DNA from: an uncultured Paracoccaceae bacterium
GTDB lineage: Bacteria > Pseudomonadota > Alphaproteobacteria > Rhodobacterales > Rhodobacteraceae
Reading direction: 5' to 3'
Length of the DNA stretch: 6,332 nucleotides
Assembly: GCA_937132145.1 (NCBI GenBank)
Contig: CAKZNY010000136.1
Span: forward strand, 1-6,332
Part shown: piece after piece, positions 4,869 to 6,332 of the stretch
How the letters are laid out: every line of letters starts with the position of its first letter
Numbering within the stretch: position 1 is the first letter of the stretch
Program-made: the position numbers and the translations under genes
Notes under the pieces: model-generated
Told to the model about the DNA's origin: nothing
Database searches by the model: none
What the model saw: the letters and a program-made list of their open reading frames with translations, nothing else

Positions 4869-5822
4869 ATGCAAGACAACGAGGCCGTCACCTTCGCCGG
4901 TGGCACATTGGACCGCGCCGCCCACCTTCGTGGCGACGACAGCATCGCCGCGCAACCAACCGCTCGCGCCCTGCCTTTGTGGCACGGAAAACCGTTGGTT
5001 GATCTGTCCGGCCCACCAAGTCTTGCATGGCTGCCAATGGATGCGGAAATATTGAGCGAGGCCTCCGAGGCACCGATATTCCTCGGCCTGCAAGACGGCG
5101 AACCGCGCTTTGCATACGATGTGTCCCCGTGGCAGGACGAAAACGCCGACAAAGACGAAATGCGTAAATTTCGCGACGAAAGCCGCAACCAATACCCCGG
5201 CCTGCCCGACACGTTAAAATTCATCGACCTGCGATCCATCATGGCTGACCTGACCCACGACGATGCTGGCGACGCAGCCACGGCCAAAGGCATTTTTGGC
5301 TGGCACCTGAACCACAGGTTTTGTTCGAACTGCGGGGCACCAACGATGGTGTCACAAGGCGGCTGGCAACGCATTTGCCCTGCTTGCGCGCATATGCACT
5401 TCCCCCGCACAGACCCCGTCGTGATCATGCTGGTGACCCACGGCAACAACGTGCTGTTGGGGCGCTCGCCGCATTGGCCCCAAGGCATGTTCTCGCTGCT
5501 CGCCGGCTACATGGAACCCGGTGAAGGGATCGAGGAAGCCGTGCGCCGCGAAGTATTCGAGGAAACCGGCGTGCGGATCGGCAAGGTTGGCTACCTCGCA
5601 AGCCAGCCGTGGCCGTTCCCGACATCCCTGATGATCGGATGCGTGGCCGAGGCCCTAAGCACCGACCTCAGCATCGACCCAGTCGAGATCGAAGCCGCCA
5701 AATGGGTTAGCCGTGAAGGCGTGGCCAACTCGTTTGCCGGAAACGATCCTGAACTGCTGCCGTCCAGAAAAGGCTCCATCGCGCAGTTTCTGCTGGAACG
5801 CTGGCTGGCCGATAGGCTATAG
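4869..5822 (+). CDS. nudC: NAD(H) pyrophosphatase / NAD-RNA decapping Nudix hydrolase
   Basis: A 317-residue Nudix enzyme that hydrolyses NADH to NMNH and AMP and, in E. coli, removes NAD caps from RNA 5' ends. Three family marks are present in order. A zinc ribbon has C152, C155, C170 and C173 (CSNCG ... CPAC). A complete Nudix box starts at G213 with E219, then REVFEETGV at 227-235, matching GX5EX7REUXEEXGU. The SQPWPFPTS motif at 245-253 separates NudC from other Nudix hydrolases. The N-terminal 140 residues form the less conserved NudC N-domain. The size is larger than E. coli NudC (257) because of this region, as is common in alphaproteobacteria. Start chosen at 4869 for the AGGAG six bases upstream. 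The SRPBCC gene follows after seven bases, so the pair is likely one operon. Confidence 0.95.
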   Translation: MQDNEAVTFAGGTLDRAAHLRGDDSIAAQPTARALPLWHGKPLVDLSGPPSLAWLPMDAEILSEASEAPIFLGLQDGEPRFAYDVSPWQDENADKDEMRKFRDESRNQYPGLPDTLKFIDLRSIMADLTHDDAGDAATAKGIFGWHLNHRFCSNCGAPTMVSQGGWQRICPACAHMHFPRTDPVVIMLVTHGNNVLLGRSPHWPQGMFSLLAGYMEPGEGIEEAVRREVFEETGVRIGKVGYLASQPWPFPTSLMIGCVAEALSTDLSIDPVEIEAAKWVSREGVANSFAGNDPELLPSRKGSIAQFLLERWLADRL

Positions 5823-5829
5823 GGCAGAC

Positions 5830-6309
5830 ATGCAGTTCAAACACTCTCAGGAAATCGATGCGCCCGCCGATTATGTCTTCGCCCGCATCACCAATTTCAA
5901 GAAATTCGAAAACCACTCAGGCCCGACCGGATTCAGCTTCAAACGCCAAGGCCGGTTGCCGGTGCGCATCGGCACCCGCTGGGATATTTCGGTGCCCGTT
6001 CGCGGCCGCCCACGACGTTTCTCGGCAGAACTAAGCGAACATACTCCGCCGCGCACCCTGTCCTACAAATCCGCCAGCCTGAAATACGAGGGCGTGATGT
6101 CCCTAACCGTCAAACCCGTCTCGGACACATCTTGCCGACTGGATATACAAGTGGTCGCCAAGTCCCGTAGCTTTGCAACAAGTCTGGTGTTCAACACAAT
6201 CCGGTTGGCGCGGCGCCGCATCAACAAACGCATGAATGCCGAGATGAAAAAATTCGCCAAACGCTTGGCCGCCGAATACCGAACAACCCCGACCAAAACC
6301 CCGACCTGA
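5830..6309 (+). CDS. SRPBCC (START/polyketide cyclase-like) family protein
   Basis: A 159-residue protein with the SRPBCC opening: MQFKHSQEIDAPADYVFARI, the typical beta strand, 'D-A-P' turn and helix, followed by FKKFE. The core strands continue to about residue 115 (GTRWDISVPV at 53-62, LSYKSASLKYEG at 77-88, CRLDIQVVAKS at 103-113). A long basic C-terminal helix follows (about 119-150) with a Thr/Pro tail. The fold makes a deep hydrophobic cavity for lipids or other apolar ligands; I cannot name one. The ATG at 5830 has AGGG five bases upstream and follows the nudC stop by seven bases, so it is probably cotranscribed with nudC, though no functional link is known to me. The basic C-terminal helix could contact membrane or nucleic acid, which is inference. 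A copy of the repeat motif begins about ten bases after the stop. Confidence 0.85.
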   Translation: MQFKHSQEIDAPADYVFARITNFKKFENHSGPTGFSFKRQGRLPVRIGTRWDISVPVRGRPRRFSAELSEHTPPRTLSYKSASLKYEGVMSLTVKPVSDTSCRLDIQVVAKSRSFATSLVFNTIRLARRRINKRMNAEMKKFAKRLAAEYRTTPTKTPT

Positions 6310-6319
6310 CCCCTGCACT

Positions 6320-6332
6320 CAACCGCCGAGCG
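6320..6332. repeat. Edge of a second copy of the inverted-repeat element
   Basis: CAACCGCCGAGCG is identical to bases 1350-1362, the outer left arm of the element at 1347-1480. It lies eleven bases after the SRPBCC stop codon and runs off the window. Same sequence, same orientation relative to the upstream gene and same location just after a stop make a real second copy likely, but only 13 bases can be seen. Confidence 0.55.

Overview
The window reads as chromosomal housekeeping DNA from an alphaproteobacterium, most likely Rhodobacterales (Roseobacter-like). The protein sequences, the moderate-to-high GC with GC-ending codons, and the form of the 4.5S RNA all point there, but I could not run a database search. 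No integrase, transposase, phage gene, CRISPR array, tRNA or rRNA was seen.

Layout, left to right. (a) 1-536, minus: the N-terminal third or less of isoleucyl-tRNA synthetase (ileS), cut by the window edge. (b) 537-762: divergent regulatory gap. (c) 763-1346, plus: a two-gene unit with a 55-residue single-span membrane protein whose stop overlaps (TTGA) the TTG start of a group III truncated hemoglobin. (d) 1347-1480: a structured inverted-repeat element immediately after the hemoglobin stop. The first 13 bases of what looks like a second copy lie at the right edge (6320-6332), again just after a stop codon. (e) 1545-2234, plus: a flavin nitroreductase-fold protein closely resembling iodotyrosine deiodinase, with its substrate-binding E/Y/K triad. 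(f) 2238-3690, minus: rsgA (ribosome small-subunit maturation GTPase) followed one base later by a VOC/glyoxalase-fold gene. (g) 3691-4086: a protein-poor stretch holding the SRP 4.5S RNA gene (ffs, minus) with a plausible promoter, plus an 11-codon ORF with a perfect Shine-Dalgarno between ffs and rsgA. (h) 4087-4746, plus: a hemolysin III/PAQR-type seven-helix membrane protein lacking expected zinc-ligand histidines. (i) 4869-6309, plus: nudC (NADH pyrophosphatase / NAD-RNA decapping) and, 7 bases later, an SRPBCC-fold protein.

Functionally the window groups translation and protein-targeting genes (ileS, rsgA, ffs) with small redox or nucleotide-maintenance proteins (hemoglobin, deiodinase-like flavoprotein, NudC). 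There is no evidence for a single new multi-gene system. The parts most worth following up are the repeat element, the ffs-rsgA leader with its short ORF, the hemoglobin/small membrane protein coupling, and the degenerate metal site of the HlyIII homologue.
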